Under the pieces are notes generated by a model. The model had not been told where the DNA came from, ran no database searches, and worked only from the letters and a program-made list of their open reading frames with translations. Below, piece after piece: positions 43,939-56,309 of a stretch of DNA of 64,000 nt. Numbering within the stretch: position 1 is the first letter of the stretch; each line of letters begins with the position of its first letter. The translations under genes were made by a program, and so were the position numbers. This DNA comes from Macquaria australasica (lineage: Eukaryota; Chordata; Actinopteri; Centrarchiformes; Percichthyidae): NCBI GenBank assembly GCA_005408345.1, contig SEMN01000598.1:241219-305218 (forward strand), in the 5' to 3' direction.

Positions 43939-45239
43939 GAATAGTGTCAGACTGGTATAGACCCGAGGATAATTAGAAGCAAAAGGGAGACTCAGGTCTA
44001 ATACCCAAGAGAGTCTGCTTCGATCCACTCATGTACCTACAGCAACAAGAGGACCCTGCCAGACCTTCTTGGACTGGATATAATGTGGACCTTGTTCTGG
44101 ATTGGATCTAAGTTTCTACAAACCAAGAGGACCTGTGAAGACCTTCTTGTTAAAGGACTAAAGAGTATCTGGAGTAACGTGTGGTCCTGACAGAAGTGTG
44201 GACTTGAACTGGACCTGATGAGTCCTCCAAACACTGAGAGCCTGATGATGTGTTCACTGCCGTCTGGTTTTCTCTGTTACGTTGTCCTTCCTCTGCACAC
44301 AGACACACATGTTGTATGTGATCCCACACACACCTCTGCAGGCTGGATTAAAGAGGAGGAATAAGACTCTCCTCCTCCTCCTCCTCCTCCTCTCATCACA
44401 GCCTCCTGCTCAATCTACCTGACAGTCCTTTCACAGGTACAAACTAATCCTCCCCTCAGGCTCCCGCTGAGCCGCTCACACTAATCAGAAGTCAAACTGT
44501 CTCTGCTTCACGATGAAAAACTTGACACCATTTCTCTTTCTTTTTGTAAAAGACAAAGCATCCTCGCTCAGCGGTGATGAAGGTCAGAGTGTGGACATGA
44601 AAGGTCCGGCAGGGTCCAGTCCATCACTGAGAAAGGTGTCCTGTAAACCTGAAGGTTTGTTGTCGGATTAACAGTGAAGTGTGCTTCCTGTCAGTCAGGT
44701 AGGAGGATAAACTGGCATCTGAACAGAGCCTGGATTTGATTTTGCTGCTGCAGGTCTGAAGCTTTCAGTCACTGACATCAGACTTCTTCATAATCTCCTT
44801 TAGCAGCCAGATATCTGCTCTGCTGATTTCAGGTCCGACGCTTTCATGCAGGCAATTTCAATTAAACATCTGAAGGTGCTTTCAGACAGCGAGTGACTGG
44901 GCAACAGCAGCATGCTTCATCTGGTCCTCTAGCTTCAAATACAGGACATGAGCAGCAACATGGATAAAGATCATGAACTGGTCCACGTGAAATGATCACA
45001 CTGGCATGTAGCTAGCCATGCTAGCAGCGTTGTGGCTCTATGAATGACCCACCTCGTCTGCTATGATATTAAATGTTTTCATTTGGACAAAAGAGAAGCC
45101 ATTTCAACATGTGAATTTTGGAAAGTTCTGATCAGCATCTTTCGCTTCATTTTATAGACTAAACGATTAATCAATGATGAAAACACTGCCGTAGTTTTTA
45201 GTGATGAAATGTGGTTCTGTGAACTGTAATAACTTCAGT
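43938..45239. other. upstream flank of zeb2, no gene seen
   Basis: Unique-looking sequence with a (CTC)n at 44369-44393 and no recognisable exon. Confidence 0.4.
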
Positions 45240-45259
45240 GATCCTCTGACTTTTACAAA

Positions 45260-45370
45260 TATTAAACCTGCTAAACATCTGCATGTTAGCATTGTCTTTG
45301 TGAGCATGTTAGCATGCTGATGTTAGCATTTAGCTCAGCCTCAAAGAGCTGTTAGCATGGCTGTTCATTC
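45260..45370. repeat. 'gcatgttagcatgctgatgt' dispersed repeat
   Basis: catgttagcatgctgatgtt followed by agcatttagctcagcctcaa and agctgttagcatggctgt, a segment widely repeated in percomorph fish genomes (family knowledge). It is only a fragment; a further degenerate piece may lie at 45005-45040. Confidence 0.5.
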
Positions 45371-45572
45371 ATTTTTTTGTTCTCTGCTGGTGAAGAGGTG
45401 TTTAATTCAGAAACTCAGCTCCTGTATGATATCCCTCGCTGTGTCTGTAGTTACCATGGCAACACAGCAAGCCACCCAAGATTTAACCATCTTCCAATCA
45501 GACGTCAGTAGTAAATGAGCGTTCATATGACCAGCAGACGACATCAGTTATTGTTATAGATTGGTTTCGCTT

Positions 45573-45645
45573 GATTTCACTCTCGGAGTACCTCAGGGAT
45601 CAATGCTTGGTCCTCTCTCTCTTCTCCATCTACAAGCTGAAAATT
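45573..45645 (+). pseudogene. short LINE reverse-transcriptase relic (motif B)
   Basis: DFTLGVPQGSMLGPL is read in one frame and the following FSIYKL in a shifted frame, aligning with the GVPQGSxLGPLLFSIYxL of LINE RTs. It belongs to a different family from the L2 copies here. No motif A or C can be seen around it. Confidence 0.5.
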
Positions 45646-46849
45646 AATGAGTAACAACTGATAATTCATCAATAAAGTTTTTTCATTAATTAGTTCCAGT
45701 TTCTTTTATTTATAGTTTTTTATTAGTGAACTGAATCTCTTTGGGTTTTGGATCGTTGGACAAAACAAGACATGTGAGGACGCCATGTTTGACGTGACGG
45801 ATTTCTGTATGTTTTTACATTTGATGGACGGAACGGTGAATAACGAGTATACTAATAACAGCAGTTAGTATCGTATGAAGTCGTGTCTGTTCCTCACAGG
45901 CATTGTGTTGAACTATCAGCCCTGAAAGTCACTTCCTGCTGCAGCCCACCGTCAGATATCTCCACTCTTGGTGTCAGCACCGGAGAAAGGTCTGGCTGAA
46001 CCCGTTATCATCCTGCTGAAACTCTCGGGCTTGTTTGTATTTCTTTAAACCAATCACAATCGTCTTGGGCGGCGCTGAGCCAACAGTGCAAACAGTAATA
46101 CGCAGACAGCGGAGGGGGAGGGGAATCTGACTGAAATAGTCGGCCAATGGCAGGCTGATACCCACGACCTACTTCCTGTGAGTCAGACTAACTGTCAGAT
46201 AACAGCCCCCTCCCCCCCCGCTGACACTTTACTGGACAGTAATCACTCAACACTCACATCCTCCTGTTTCCTCCTCAAGTATCTCAACACCACTTCCTCC
46301 TCCTCATCCTCTTCCTCTGCCGGGACAAACACTGGACTCATACAGCGTCGTCATTGTAACCATGACGACGAAGCTCCCCTAAGCTTAACTAAGTCCTTAT
46401 TTTAACCCAAAACCTAAGGTTTTATACACCGAACCGAACATTAACCAGAGAGTCGACACATCATAGAACAGATGTGTTTCAACAGTGATGTAACAGTGAT
46501 GAAGTCACAGACTCATGATGTCATGTCGTGGAATAACCTTGTGTCTTAAGGTTTAATTTTTTCAGCGGTTATAAAAGTGACACAAAGCGTGATGATGTCA
46601 TTTCCGGTACCTGCAACCTGACAACTGAAACTCTGCATAAAGTACAAACAAGACTTTAAGTTTCCCATTCTGCGTTTCATTAGACGCTCGACCTCCTGCA
46701 AACTGAAGAAGCTGAAGCTGCAGAGAAACGTCTCCACAGAGCTGCTCAGAGAGGGGGGTTATGGGTAACCGATGAGCCCATGCCCACACCTCCTCAACTA
46801 CATGATGTTGTGATAAAGATGTAAGCGAGTGGCGTCTCCCCAACTCAAG
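45646..46849. other. upstream flank, no gene seen
   Basis: No recognisable exon, RNA gene or bounded repeat. Confidence 0.4.
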
Positions 46850-46980
46850 CAGTGGAAAGTAACTCAGTACTTTTACTCAAGTACTCTACTTAAGTAAATT
46901 TTTGAGGTACTTGTACTTTACTTGAGTATTTCCATTTTCTGCTGCTGCTAGTGTTCTTCTTCTCCTCTTCATTTATTTGT
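46850..46980. repeat. 'actcaagtactctacttaag' dispersed repeat
   Basis: gtggaaagtaactcagtact through gtacttgtactttacttgag to tatttccattttctgctgct, a typical and very common teleost dispersed repeat. Related words lie at 10690-10740. Confidence 0.5.
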
Positions 46981-49137
46981 CTGAAACAGATTTTACATAT
47001 AAAACTCATGATCAACTTATGACGTTATAAACTACATTATGTAAAATAATTAAAATGAGCTCCATCTGATCAGCTGTGGCATTAACATGTTGTTTACGTG
47101 CCGTCAGTCTTTTCATACTTTGAGCTCATATATATCGTATATACGCGTTTGCACATGTTCATTTACAAAGACTCACAGATGCATTAAAACACATGCAGCC
47201 GTCCCCGCTGAGTCTCGCTGTCAGATGTCACCACAGGATGCTGTTTGTCTTTATCAGAGCTCCTGAACGCATCACAGCATCCCCCAGGAACCACCGCAAA
47301 GTTAAATATATCTGACAGCCTGTCACTGTCACCATGACGAGAGGACAACGACAGGACGTTAGAGCACGATTACAATGTCCAGGACGTCTTCCACCATCAG
47401 ATACAACAGCACAGTTCACTGCTCTGAGACAACTATACATCAGTCAGTGACAACAGTTAACATAACTGCAGGCCGTCAATCAAACACTCAGCTGTCAATC
47501 AGCATGATATCTGAATGGCTACGGCATAATAAAAATCTGAATATGCTTAATATTTAATCTAAAGCATGAATCCTGATTGGGACAAAATGTTTACTGGAAC
47601 ATCATAATCGATTTTAACGGTCAGATTTACATTGAAATGTCTTGTTTGTCTTCTTACTGTCAGTTTCAGATCAGGTTCATCTCTGTGTAAAGATCCAGGA
47701 GATGTTTAGCCTAGCTTAGCACAACGACTGGAAGCAGGGAGCGGTTGGTTGTTGCTGATCTACGTGGAAAAGTTTGGATTTTATTCAATTCAGTTTTATT
47801 TATATAGTGCCATATCATAACAAAGTTATCTCAGGGCACTTTTTCGAATAGAGCAAGTCTAGACCGACTCTTTATATTTACAGAGACCCAACAGTTCCCA
47901 CCATGAGCAAGCACTATGCGACAGTGGCAAGGAAAAACTCCCTTTTAACAGGTAGAAACCTCGAGCAGAACCAGGCTCAAGGTGGGCGGTCATCTGCCTC
48001 GACCGGTTGGGTTGAAGTGGGAGGGGGTGGAGCGGGAGAGAGAGAGCAGGAGGAAAGAGAACATACAGCAGCTCAATACAGCATAGATATGGTAATGGCA
48101 TTGATGTTAACACCAACAGAAACAACACTAAGAGCAATATTATAATAGCAATACTAATAACAAGAGCAACAACAGCAACAGCAGCAGCGGGTGCAGAGCA
48201 GGAGCACGGGGGCAGCAGGCGGCAGCAACCACAGATCCAGATTCAACAGCTCCGGAGGCAGAAATACCTGCAGAAAGCAACAGAAGGGGAGAGAGAGAGA
48301 GAGAGAGGAGAGAAAGCACACAACTACGGGAAGAAGTTGAATTAATAACAAGCATTGATGGGATATGAGGGCGTACAGATGGAGAGGAAGAGGAGGAGAG
48401 AGGAGCTCAGTGCATCATAGGAAGTCTCCTGGCAGTCTAGGCCTATAGCAGCATAACTAAGGGGTGGCTCAGGGGTCACCTGAGTCAGCCCTACTATAAG
48501 CTTTATCAAAGAGGAAAGTCTTAAGCCTACTCTTAAATTTGAGGAGGTTGTCCGCCTCCCGTACACAAACTGGGATCTGGTTCCACAGGAGAGTAGCTTG
48601 ATAGCTGAAGGCTCTGGCTCCCATTCTACTTTTAGAGACTCTAGGAACCACAAGGAACCCTGCATTCTGGGAGTGCAGTGCTCTAGTGGGGTAATAGGGT
48701 ACTATGAGCTCTTTAAGATATGATGTTGCCTGACCATTTAGGGCTTTGAAGGTGAGGAGAAGGATTTTAAATTCTATTCTGGATTTTACAGGGAGCCAGT
48801 GTAGAGAAGCTAATATTGGAGAAATATGTTCTCTTTTTCTGGTTCTTGTCAGTAAACGTGCCGCAGCATTCTGGATCAGCTGGAGAGTCTTAAGGGACTT
48901 ATTGGGGCAGCCTGTTAATAGAGAGTTGCAATAATCCAGCCTAGATGTAACAAATGCATGGACTAGTTTTCTGCATCTTTTTGAGATAGGATGTGCCTGA
49001 TTTTTGCAATGTTACGTAAGTGAAAAAAGGCAGTTCTTGAAGTTTGTTTTATGTGGGAGTTAAAGGACATATCCTGATCAAAGATAACTCCAAGATTCCT
49101 TACGGTGTCACTGGAGGCCAGGGCAATGCCATCTAGA

Positions 49138-49142
49138 GAAAC
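49138..49142. repeat. left target-site duplication (gaaac) of the solo LTR
   Basis: Identical to 49583-49587. Confidence 0.9.
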
Positions 49143-49582
49143 TGTCAGGATCCTAAGGACTCATGTGGACTTGTGTGTTTTTTGGGGTTTTGTGTTTCCT
49201 GTTTTATTTTGTAATCCCTGTTCTAGTTTTCTTGTGTATTATTTACTTCCTGTTTTTGTTCTTTCCCGCCTGTTTTGATTGTTTTCACCTGTGTCTTGTC
49301 ATGCACCTGTTTCTGTTTCCCTCGTTTTCTCCTCCCTTATATAAACCGGTCCTTTCCCTTTGTTCTCTGTTGGGTCATTAGTTTGAGTTTGCCTGCCATG
49401 TGTTCATGCATTCTGTTCCTCGTCATGCTATGTTCCAGTGATTCCCTGAGTGTGTGCTCCTATGTTTGTTCAAGAGGATATTTGTGAGTTTTTGTTGAAG
49501 AATAAACCTTTGGACATTGTCAACTTTCCTGTCCGTCTGCATTTGGGTCCTCTCTCTGTTGCTAGGATGGCGAACCGTAACA
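49143..49582 (+). mobile_element. solo LTR (Ty3/Gypsy-like), 440 bp, with perfect 5-bp target duplication
   Basis: Starts tgtcaggatcctaaggactc and ends gatggcgaaccgtaaca, i.e. TG...CA. It is flanked on both sides by gaaac (49138-49142 and 49583-49587). It has a TATA-like ttatataaacc at 49337-49347 and aataaa at 49501-49506 in the expected order, so it lies on the plus strand. No internal retroviral-type sequence is present, so this is the product of LTR-LTR recombination. Removing it plus one gaaac restores the colinear alignment to L2, which fixes the boundaries exactly. Confidence 0.92.
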
Positions 49583-49587
49583 GAAAC
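49583..49587. repeat. right target-site duplication (gaaac) of the solo LTR
   Basis: Identical to 49138-49142. Confidence 0.9.
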
Positions 49588-50174
49588 TATATCTTTAGAT
49601 AATGTGTTTCGAAGGTGTTCGGGGCCAAGTACAATAACTTCGGTTTTGTCTGAGTTTAACATCAGAAAATTGCAGGTCATCCAGGTTTTTATGTCCTTAA
49701 GGCATGCTTGAAGTTTAACTAATTGATTGGTTTCATCTGGCTTGATCGATAAATATAATTGGGTATCATCTGCATAACAATGAAAATTTATGGAGTGCTT
49801 CCTAATAATATTGCCTAAAGGAAGCATATATAAGGTGAATAGAATTGGTCCAAGCACAGAACCTTGTGGAACTCCGTGACTAACTTTGGCGTGCATAGAG
49901 GATTCATCATTAACGTGTACAAACTGATATCGATCTGATAAATAGGATTTAAACCAGCTTAGTATATATTTAATATATTTTAATAACATATTAAAAATAT
50001 GTTGGTGGTAAAATATTGTTGGAGATACCACACAAGACAAATTTACCAGTTTTATTTTCTGAGGTGAGTTTTCACCAAATAAACAAGAAAGAAACAAAAT
50101 TGTCAGATTTGGAAGTGGAGTTCTGCTGACTTTAAAAACAGAATGAGAAACAGACACTTTGTTATTTGTTATTC

Positions 50175-50350
50175 TGCCTCCAGTCTTTGTGCTAAGCTAG
50201 GCTAACCGTTTCCTCCTGCCTTCAGTCTTTGTGCTAAGCTAGGCTAACGTTTCCTCCTGCCTCCAGGCTTTGTGCTAAGCTAGGCTAACAGTTTCCTCCT
50301 GCCTCCAGTCATTGTGCTAAGCTAGGCTAACAGTTTCCTCCAGTCTTTGT
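50175..50350 (-). repeat. 42-bp minisatellite, about 4 units, inverse of the 26.6-kb array
   Basis: Units of the type tgcctccagtctttgtgcta then agctaggctaacagtttcctcc, the reverse complement of the unit at 26628-26912. Confidence 0.88.
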
Positions 50351-52610
50351 CTTCTCAGGTCACTGCTGGTAGCACAGCTATATATTGTTAAATTTCAGGT
50401 AATAACTGGTTTATGTTTAAAAGCTGTTGATGATCCATCAGCGGACAGTAGTATGCTAAGCTAACACAGTGTGGGGTGCAGTTAGCCTCTCAGGTCTTGA
50501 CCTCTGCTTGTAAAATGTATTTCTTCCTCATATCGTCGGAGAAATGAGTTGTCAGAAGCAGTTAAAGCTTCAGTTGCAGGATTAGTGGGGATCCTGGACT
50601 TTGTTAGCTGCTCAGTTGATGTGAGTGCTGCTAATTGATAACAGCAGCGTGCAGTATTTTATGAGGCAGCGGTTCAGATCTGATCCAGATCTGCTGCCTG
50701 TGTGGGACTCTGAACACTGCAGAACTGGTTTACAGCTGAAAATGAAGTCTAGGTGTTAAAACCGGGCTGAATGTGGTAAAAGAGTCTTAAATCAGCAGCT
50801 CCAGACCGGAGAGAGGACTGTGATGTTAACTCTATGTTTAAAGAGTATATTTTTACAGTAATACAGTACATCACATATCACAGCAGACACAGAGCCCAAA
50901 TCCCTTTATGGTCTCAGAGAAGGGGGTGGGGGCGGGGCACTCAAATACTGTATTTAGAAGTAGAAATACCATCAAAGAAATACTTCAATACAACTACACG
51001 TTGGTACAGTTTGAGGATTATTTCTTCACCAGTCTGCAGTATTTTCACGTTGTTGCTCCATCACATTACTTCATTATTAAACTACAATACTTCATTATTA
51101 AACTACAATACTTCATTATTGAACTGCAACAATGTGCTTCTTGTAATGGTCACATAAATACCTTGTATCTCCAGTTTTAAAATTAGATCAGCAGATCTAA
51201 TCTAGAGAAACAGAGAGTTTAAAGGTGCAGCCCAGAGTTTTTACCACTAAACACTCAGAACTACGTGCTGTAAACTGTAAACTAGCTCTGTTGCTGCTGT
51301 GGTTTACACATTGGGAGGGTCATTAGATTGACACTGTGACAGCAGGAAATGATTTCATTAGTTCACAGTTTCAGTGTCTTAAAATCAGGACAGCACCAAA
51401 CTGCAGCTACGAATCTACTGAATCTGCTGAATCTACTGAAGTAAGCGAGCAGCAGCTGTACAGTGAGACAACATGATGTCAGAGCGTCCAGCTGAGTGCT
51501 CTGTCTGTCCTCAGCAGCAGGTTTCTGTCTCCGTCTGACGGCCAGGCGATTTTTAGCCTCTTGGTGTTTACGCAGGAACCAGAGTCAGGTCAGGACGTCC
51601 TGACAGCTTCGTGTTCGAACCCCCAGACATGTTGTTTTAGGAGGTTTACTCTGTAATCTGGACTCCCTCAGGACTGAAACTGAACTGTGAGGAATGAAGG
51701 CCGACACACACAGTTAAAGTTTTTACAGATATTTGATCTGAACAATAAAAAGAGTATAAAAGCATCAAGTTAAAGAAACTTCTAAAGGCTTGTTCTTGTG
51801 TTTCTGAGGCGCCTGTGGTGGTTCTTTCTCTACATAAAACACGTCCACCCACATGTTGGTATGAAAACACAGTCTGTTGGAGACAATGAGAGCATCCTAC
51901 ATGGTGTATAAGCCTGTCAGTCGTGTGGATGGATGAAGAATAAGAAAAGAGTGACGAGGCTGAAAACAAACGAAGCGTTCTCTGTGAAGCTGAAGGAAGT
52001 TTATTGGAAGAGTTTGTGTAGAAGAAGAAGAAGGTTCACTCCTGCTGTTTAAAGGCTGTCAGACCAACAGGATCTCTGCTTTAATCTGTGTGTAGGAGGG
52101 ACGGCAGCCTGTGAGGAGCACTGAGAAGAAGAAGAAGAAGAAGAAACAAACCGACAGTCAGCAGAAAGGTTCCTGCAGGAGGATTAAAACACAAACATCC
52201 AGTCATTAAACAGATGAAACAACCATTCTGGGTCCAACTGTTTGGCCCAGTTGGACCTTTGAGAGCCGTAAAAACACCCTGAATCACTTTTTAGAAACTC
52301 ACACAAAACATGCAGAAATATTACTACATTTTAGATCATACATCATTTATATTCAAACTGGCTGTTCTGGGCCAATTGTGTTAGGCATTGAAATGTGTTT
52401 TAGGTTCAACAGACAGTTGAAAAGAAGGTTTTTGGGGGGTTCACCTGCAGATGTGGGGGACCTCAGGTTACTTGCTTTGCTGCCACTAAACTATAAAAGC
52501 GAACAGGTTTACATTCCCTGAGGAGCTGCTTTTGACTCCTGTTAGTCTCACTGAGCAGATACAACTTCAGTGTTTTATAGACATTTGTGAGTAACGTTAG
52601 TTTAAGCTAA
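50351..52610. other. upstream flank, no gene seen
   Basis: Contains a 22-bp unit (acttcattattaaactacaa) repeated three times at 51068-51131 and a (GAA)n at about 52022 and 52124-52145. No exon is recognised. Confidence 0.45.
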
Positions 52611-53141
52611 TGCTTCGACTCTGCGTTGTGTAGAGTGATAGAATGATGAACAGGAGGCTTGTATGTCTTCACATGTCGCCAATTTATTATCTGAACAGGA
52701 ACTGGATATGTACTGGTCAGTCATACAGTTGGCTCGCTACAGGCAGCTCACACACAGCACACTACAAAAGAACAGCAAGTTACTATAGCACAGAGGCTAG
52801 CTAACTAGCTCAGAGAATGCATTATGCCGTTATTAGAACATTTTAGCACTTAAAAAGTACAGCAACCCACTCGTAACCCTTCTCATCGACATATCAATAA
52901 GTCACAGTGCGTTCCAGCAGTGAATATACAGACATTAATACACAATATTTGTATACAGTGCTGCGCTCGGTAACTCACCTCTGGCATGGCTCTCATAAAC
53001 TGGCAATGTTTCAGAGCCACCAGTAGAATTTATCAACTACCTTTGAGAGAGAGCACCCTTGAGCCAATAATCTACACAGATACATGTCAAATTATGTAAA
53101 TTATAGCAAGTGGATTCACATACTATACAAACTCTGTTACA
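52611..53141 (-). repeat. 3' LTR of the Gypsy element (531 bp)
   Basis: On the minus strand it starts tgtaacagag right after the polypurine tract and ends gtcgaagca, a TG...CA pair. The inner 285 bp (52611-52895) is repeated at 59783-60067. Confidence 0.88.
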
Positions 53142-53149
53142 CTCCCCCC
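53142..53149 (-). other. polypurine tract of the Gypsy element
   Basis: ggggggag on the minus strand, directly before the 3' LTR start tgtaacag; it primes plus-strand synthesis in LTR elements. Confidence 0.75.
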
Positions 53150-53562
53150 TGCTGAACTCCACTTCCTCCTAAGACAAAAAAAAAAAAGAAAAGTAAAAAG
53201 AACTACAACAAATAGCAAACCAGTCAAAATATACAGGAGAAATCTTCCTGTTTGTCCACCCTCTTTGATTCTATCACTGATGAGGTCATAAGCAAAATTA
53301 CAGTCACAAACACCCAGTTCATAAATTACTCATAAATTACTGTACAAGAATCAGTGTGAGAAGAAGTTGGCCAGACCCCGTCACACACACAGGGAAAAAC
53401 ATGCTGGTTACATATTTCATTTACATCGAGACTATAAATTACCTCAGTACAGGAATGGAAAACAAAAGAGACTCGATCAAAACCCACCTCTTACTGACAA
53501 ATATCTGGAATGAAAAACAAAACACCCAAACACCCAAAACTACTCTATACATGGAACAGCAT

Positions 53563-55319
53563 CTACAATACCATCCCTGTTTTCTGATGCATAATCTCAA
53601 TAAGTCTGGTAACAGGTTTCAACAATCTCCCTGCTCTGGACTTGCCACGGCTTCTAACTTCCTCATCCCTAGCAACGGCTCCACTGTCATGCAGAGCAGT
53701 GTCTGCTACGTCCCTTGAAAGGGTGTCTAGAGGGTCGTTAATAACAGCTAAGCTGTTGACAGAGTCAGCACAACCACCACTTGACATTGGAACCACTTCC
53801 ATGGAGGGGTCAGACTGTGAAGGGCTGCGAGAAGACCGGCCAACACTCGTCTCAGGCAAAATGACGGCAGTAGATGAGACAGGAGCCACATCAAGCTGCC
53901 AACCAACCCCAATGTCCTCAGGCTAATCAACATCCTCCAGGTTCGCCTTGCTGGAAGTCTCAGATAGCAGGATAGACACCCACACTCTAGTACTGTACTC
54001 TGCAGAGTCTACAGAAACATCAGCGACTGTCTCCCTTCCGTCATCAGGATCCACAGAACTGTACATAGAGGAAACATCCACCTCATCCAGAGGGGTAGCA
54101 TTGGGCAAAGGAAAAAAGTTCACTGGCATTATCAAGTTTCGATGTACAACCTTCTCCTGCCCAGTGGAGGCATGCTGGATCTTAAAGGTGTGACTCTCAG
54201 CACTTCGTCCAACCACAACGTAGATAGCATCCTCCCACTGGTCAGTGAGCTTTCTTCTTGCCACGCTCCCCTTTGTTGGCCAGCAACACATGGTCACCCA
54301 CTTCCACTGGCGCCCCACGCACCTTCCGGTTATATAGATCAGCATGCCGCTGCAACTGCTTTGATGCCATAGTTTGGGCTATGTCCATGGCTTCTTTCAG
54401 GTCCTTCTGCAAGGACTGGATGTATCGGTCATAGTCTGCAACCTCCGGGTTGTCAAGGACAGAGCTGAAGATGATGTCAATAGGAAGCCTTGGCACTCTG
54501 CCAAACATGAGCAGGAACAGCGCGTAGCCTGTAGTTTCATGGACTGTATGGTTGTAAGCAAATGCAAGGAACTTCAAAGCTTCAGGCCATCTACACTTCG
54601 CTCTAGGAGGCAGGGCCCGATTCATGTTCCCCAATGTCCTGTTCATCCTCTCACAGGAGCCATACTTTTGGAAACCTGCCACACTTAGCAACTCAGCAAT
54701 TAGAGTGCTCTCAAAGTTGGCCCCTTGGTCAGAGTACCGACGTTTGGGAAAGCCATAGATGCAAAAGTAGTTATGCCACAGCTGATGTGCAACTGCTTTC
54801 GCAGATTGGTTGGGACACAAGAAGGCATATGCCATCTTCGTAAAGTGGTCTGTGACAACAAGTACATCCAAAGACCTATTGGCGGAATCTTCAGCCGTCC
54901 AGAAGTCGATGCATACCAGTTCAAGAGGCTCAGATGTTCTGATGCTCTGGGGTGGGTTCCCTGGCTTCAGGTTCCAGTGACTTGCTCACAACACACCGTC
55001 TGCAACATCTCACATACTCCACCACATCCTTACTCAGCCCTAGCCAATGGAACCTTTGCCTTGCAAGATACAATGTTCGCTGTTGCCCCTGGTGGCCAGC
55101 TTAATCATGGACACCTTCCAACACCCTGGAGTGCGGTGAAGACGGGACAATGTACAAGTAGGTTTTCTTTTTTGTTACAGTGTTCCTCGCCACATGATAC
55201 AGCACACCATCCCTCACTGTCAACTTGTCCCAACCTTTCAGTAGCTTGATGGCCTCAACCGGTTCTTTAGCATGTTCTCTCCTTGATGGTCTCCGCCCTC
55301 TATCCACAAAGAAGATCAC
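53563..55319 (-). pseudogene. Gypsy integrase and C-terminal tail, several breaks
   Basis: The HHCC zinc-binding region is split by a stop: VHD at 55101, then AGHQGQQRTLYLARQRFHWL and YVRCCRRCVVSK. In the core, LVCIDFW supplies the first Asp, YSDQGANFES the second and SCERMNRTL the Glu, but about ten residues between the second Asp block and the Glu block are missing (GFQKYGSCERMN). A frameshift at about 54260 separates the core from the C-terminal domain (WEDAIYVVVGRSAESHTFKI, KVVHRNLIMPVNFFPLP). The tail ends RLIEIMHQKTGMV. It would have inserted the element into DNA. Confidence 0.85.
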
Positions 55320-55491
55320 ACTGCTGAGAACATTGTCACATCACTGCTTTTCCATCAACACATCCCATAAGAGCACCTCTGAACCAATACACTCCGATGT
55401 CAGCACAGTCTGAGAAAACTGGGGCAATAAGATTGCATGTTGATACACCCGGGAGTCCTGCAGGTCATGTGCATGGAAAACAGCTGCTACC

Positions 55492-56232
55492 TCATCTGAT
55501 GTCAAAGTACCAGCCTGGACAACTGCTGCACACTGAGAAGTGATGGGTCCTATCGATTGGGTGAGCGGACCAGCGGAAAGCATCCTGCACTCCATGTGCG
55601 CACACTGCTGCAGCTTCAGCCAGTAGTTCCTCATAGGGCACTCTTGTCAAACGATGGAATGTGCTGGGTCGCACAAAGGACTCCCTGCTTAAGGCATCAG
55701 CAACCACGTTTTTGGGACCAGGAATGTACTTGATTTCGAACTGGAAGGGTGCCAACTTAGCAATCCACCTCTGCTCACATGCATCCAGTCGAGCCTTAGA
55801 CAATATATACGTCAAGGGATTATTGTCTGTCCACTCAGTAAACTGATGACCCCTCAGCCAGTGGTGGAACTTGTCACACACCGCCCCCTTTAAGGCGAAA
55901 AACTCAAGCCTGTGCGCTGGGTATCTGGACTGAGCATAACTGAGTGATTTACTTGCAAAGACAATTGGCCTAGCAGTTGACCCACCAGCAGGAACCAGAA
56001 ATGGCTTGCTGAAGTTCGGGTGAGCCAAGGGAACTTGTTCCAACAGAGCTAGCTTCAGCAGCTGGAAAGTCTGTCTGCACTCCTCCATCCAGTCATCAGC
56101 ACTGAGCTTCCTGCGAACCTGTTGACGCTTCCTCCCCATTCCACGGGGGCCTTTGTTGCCCGTTGTGAGCCTAAACAGAGGTTTGGCTATTGAGGAACAG
56201 CTTTCAATGAACTGCTGGTAGAACACTACCAT
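55492..56232 (-). pseudogene. Gypsy RNase H region with an internal deletion
   Basis: Begins with the RT tail (VVFYQQFIESCSSIAKPLFR), then ARPIVFASKSLSYAQSRYPA, FTEWTDNNPLTYIL and FEIKYIPGPKNVVADALSRE. In Ty3/Gypsy proteins a segment of about 15 residues starting TDAS, which carries the first catalytic aspartate, sits between KPFLV and the ARPI block. Here KPFLV runs directly into PAGGSTARPIV, so that segment is missing. Confidence 0.8.
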
Positions 56233-56309
56233 TCCAAGGAATGATCGGATCTTCCACTGTGAGGGAACATCTGCTCCGTCAAGGAAGTGATGGCCACTAC
56301 CTTATCTGG

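Larger units (their letters stand above)
47781..49963 (-). mobile_element. L2-type LINE copy 4, 5'-truncated, split by a solo LTR
   Basis: On the minus strand the 3' tail is at the left (ttattcaattcagttttatt is the complement of the aaaactgaattgaataa tail). The 3' UTR runs to about 48468, the ORF2 C-terminal part follows up to 49142, and after the LTR (49143-49582) and its duplication the RT motif B and C segment continues to about 49963, where it is truncated. It lies upstream of zeb2 in the same orientation as the gene. Confidence 0.9.
48467..49963 (-). pseudogene. L2 ORF2 fragment interrupted by a solo LTR
   Basis: From 49963 leftward it encodes LSWFKSYLSDRYQFVHVNDE, SHGVPQGSVLGPILFTLYML, NFHCYADDTQLYLSIKPDET and on to EHLRNTLSKDIVS, where the LTR begins. 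Beyond the LTR it continues with the thumb and C-terminal region to KTFLFDKAYSRADSGDP. The LTR destroys the frame, and small indels occur in the C-terminal half as well. Confidence 0.88.

Noticed and set aside
53923..55249. Plus-strand open frames (for example 54725-55249) inside the Gypsy element
   Set aside because: Antisense to the integrase; no similarity to any family.
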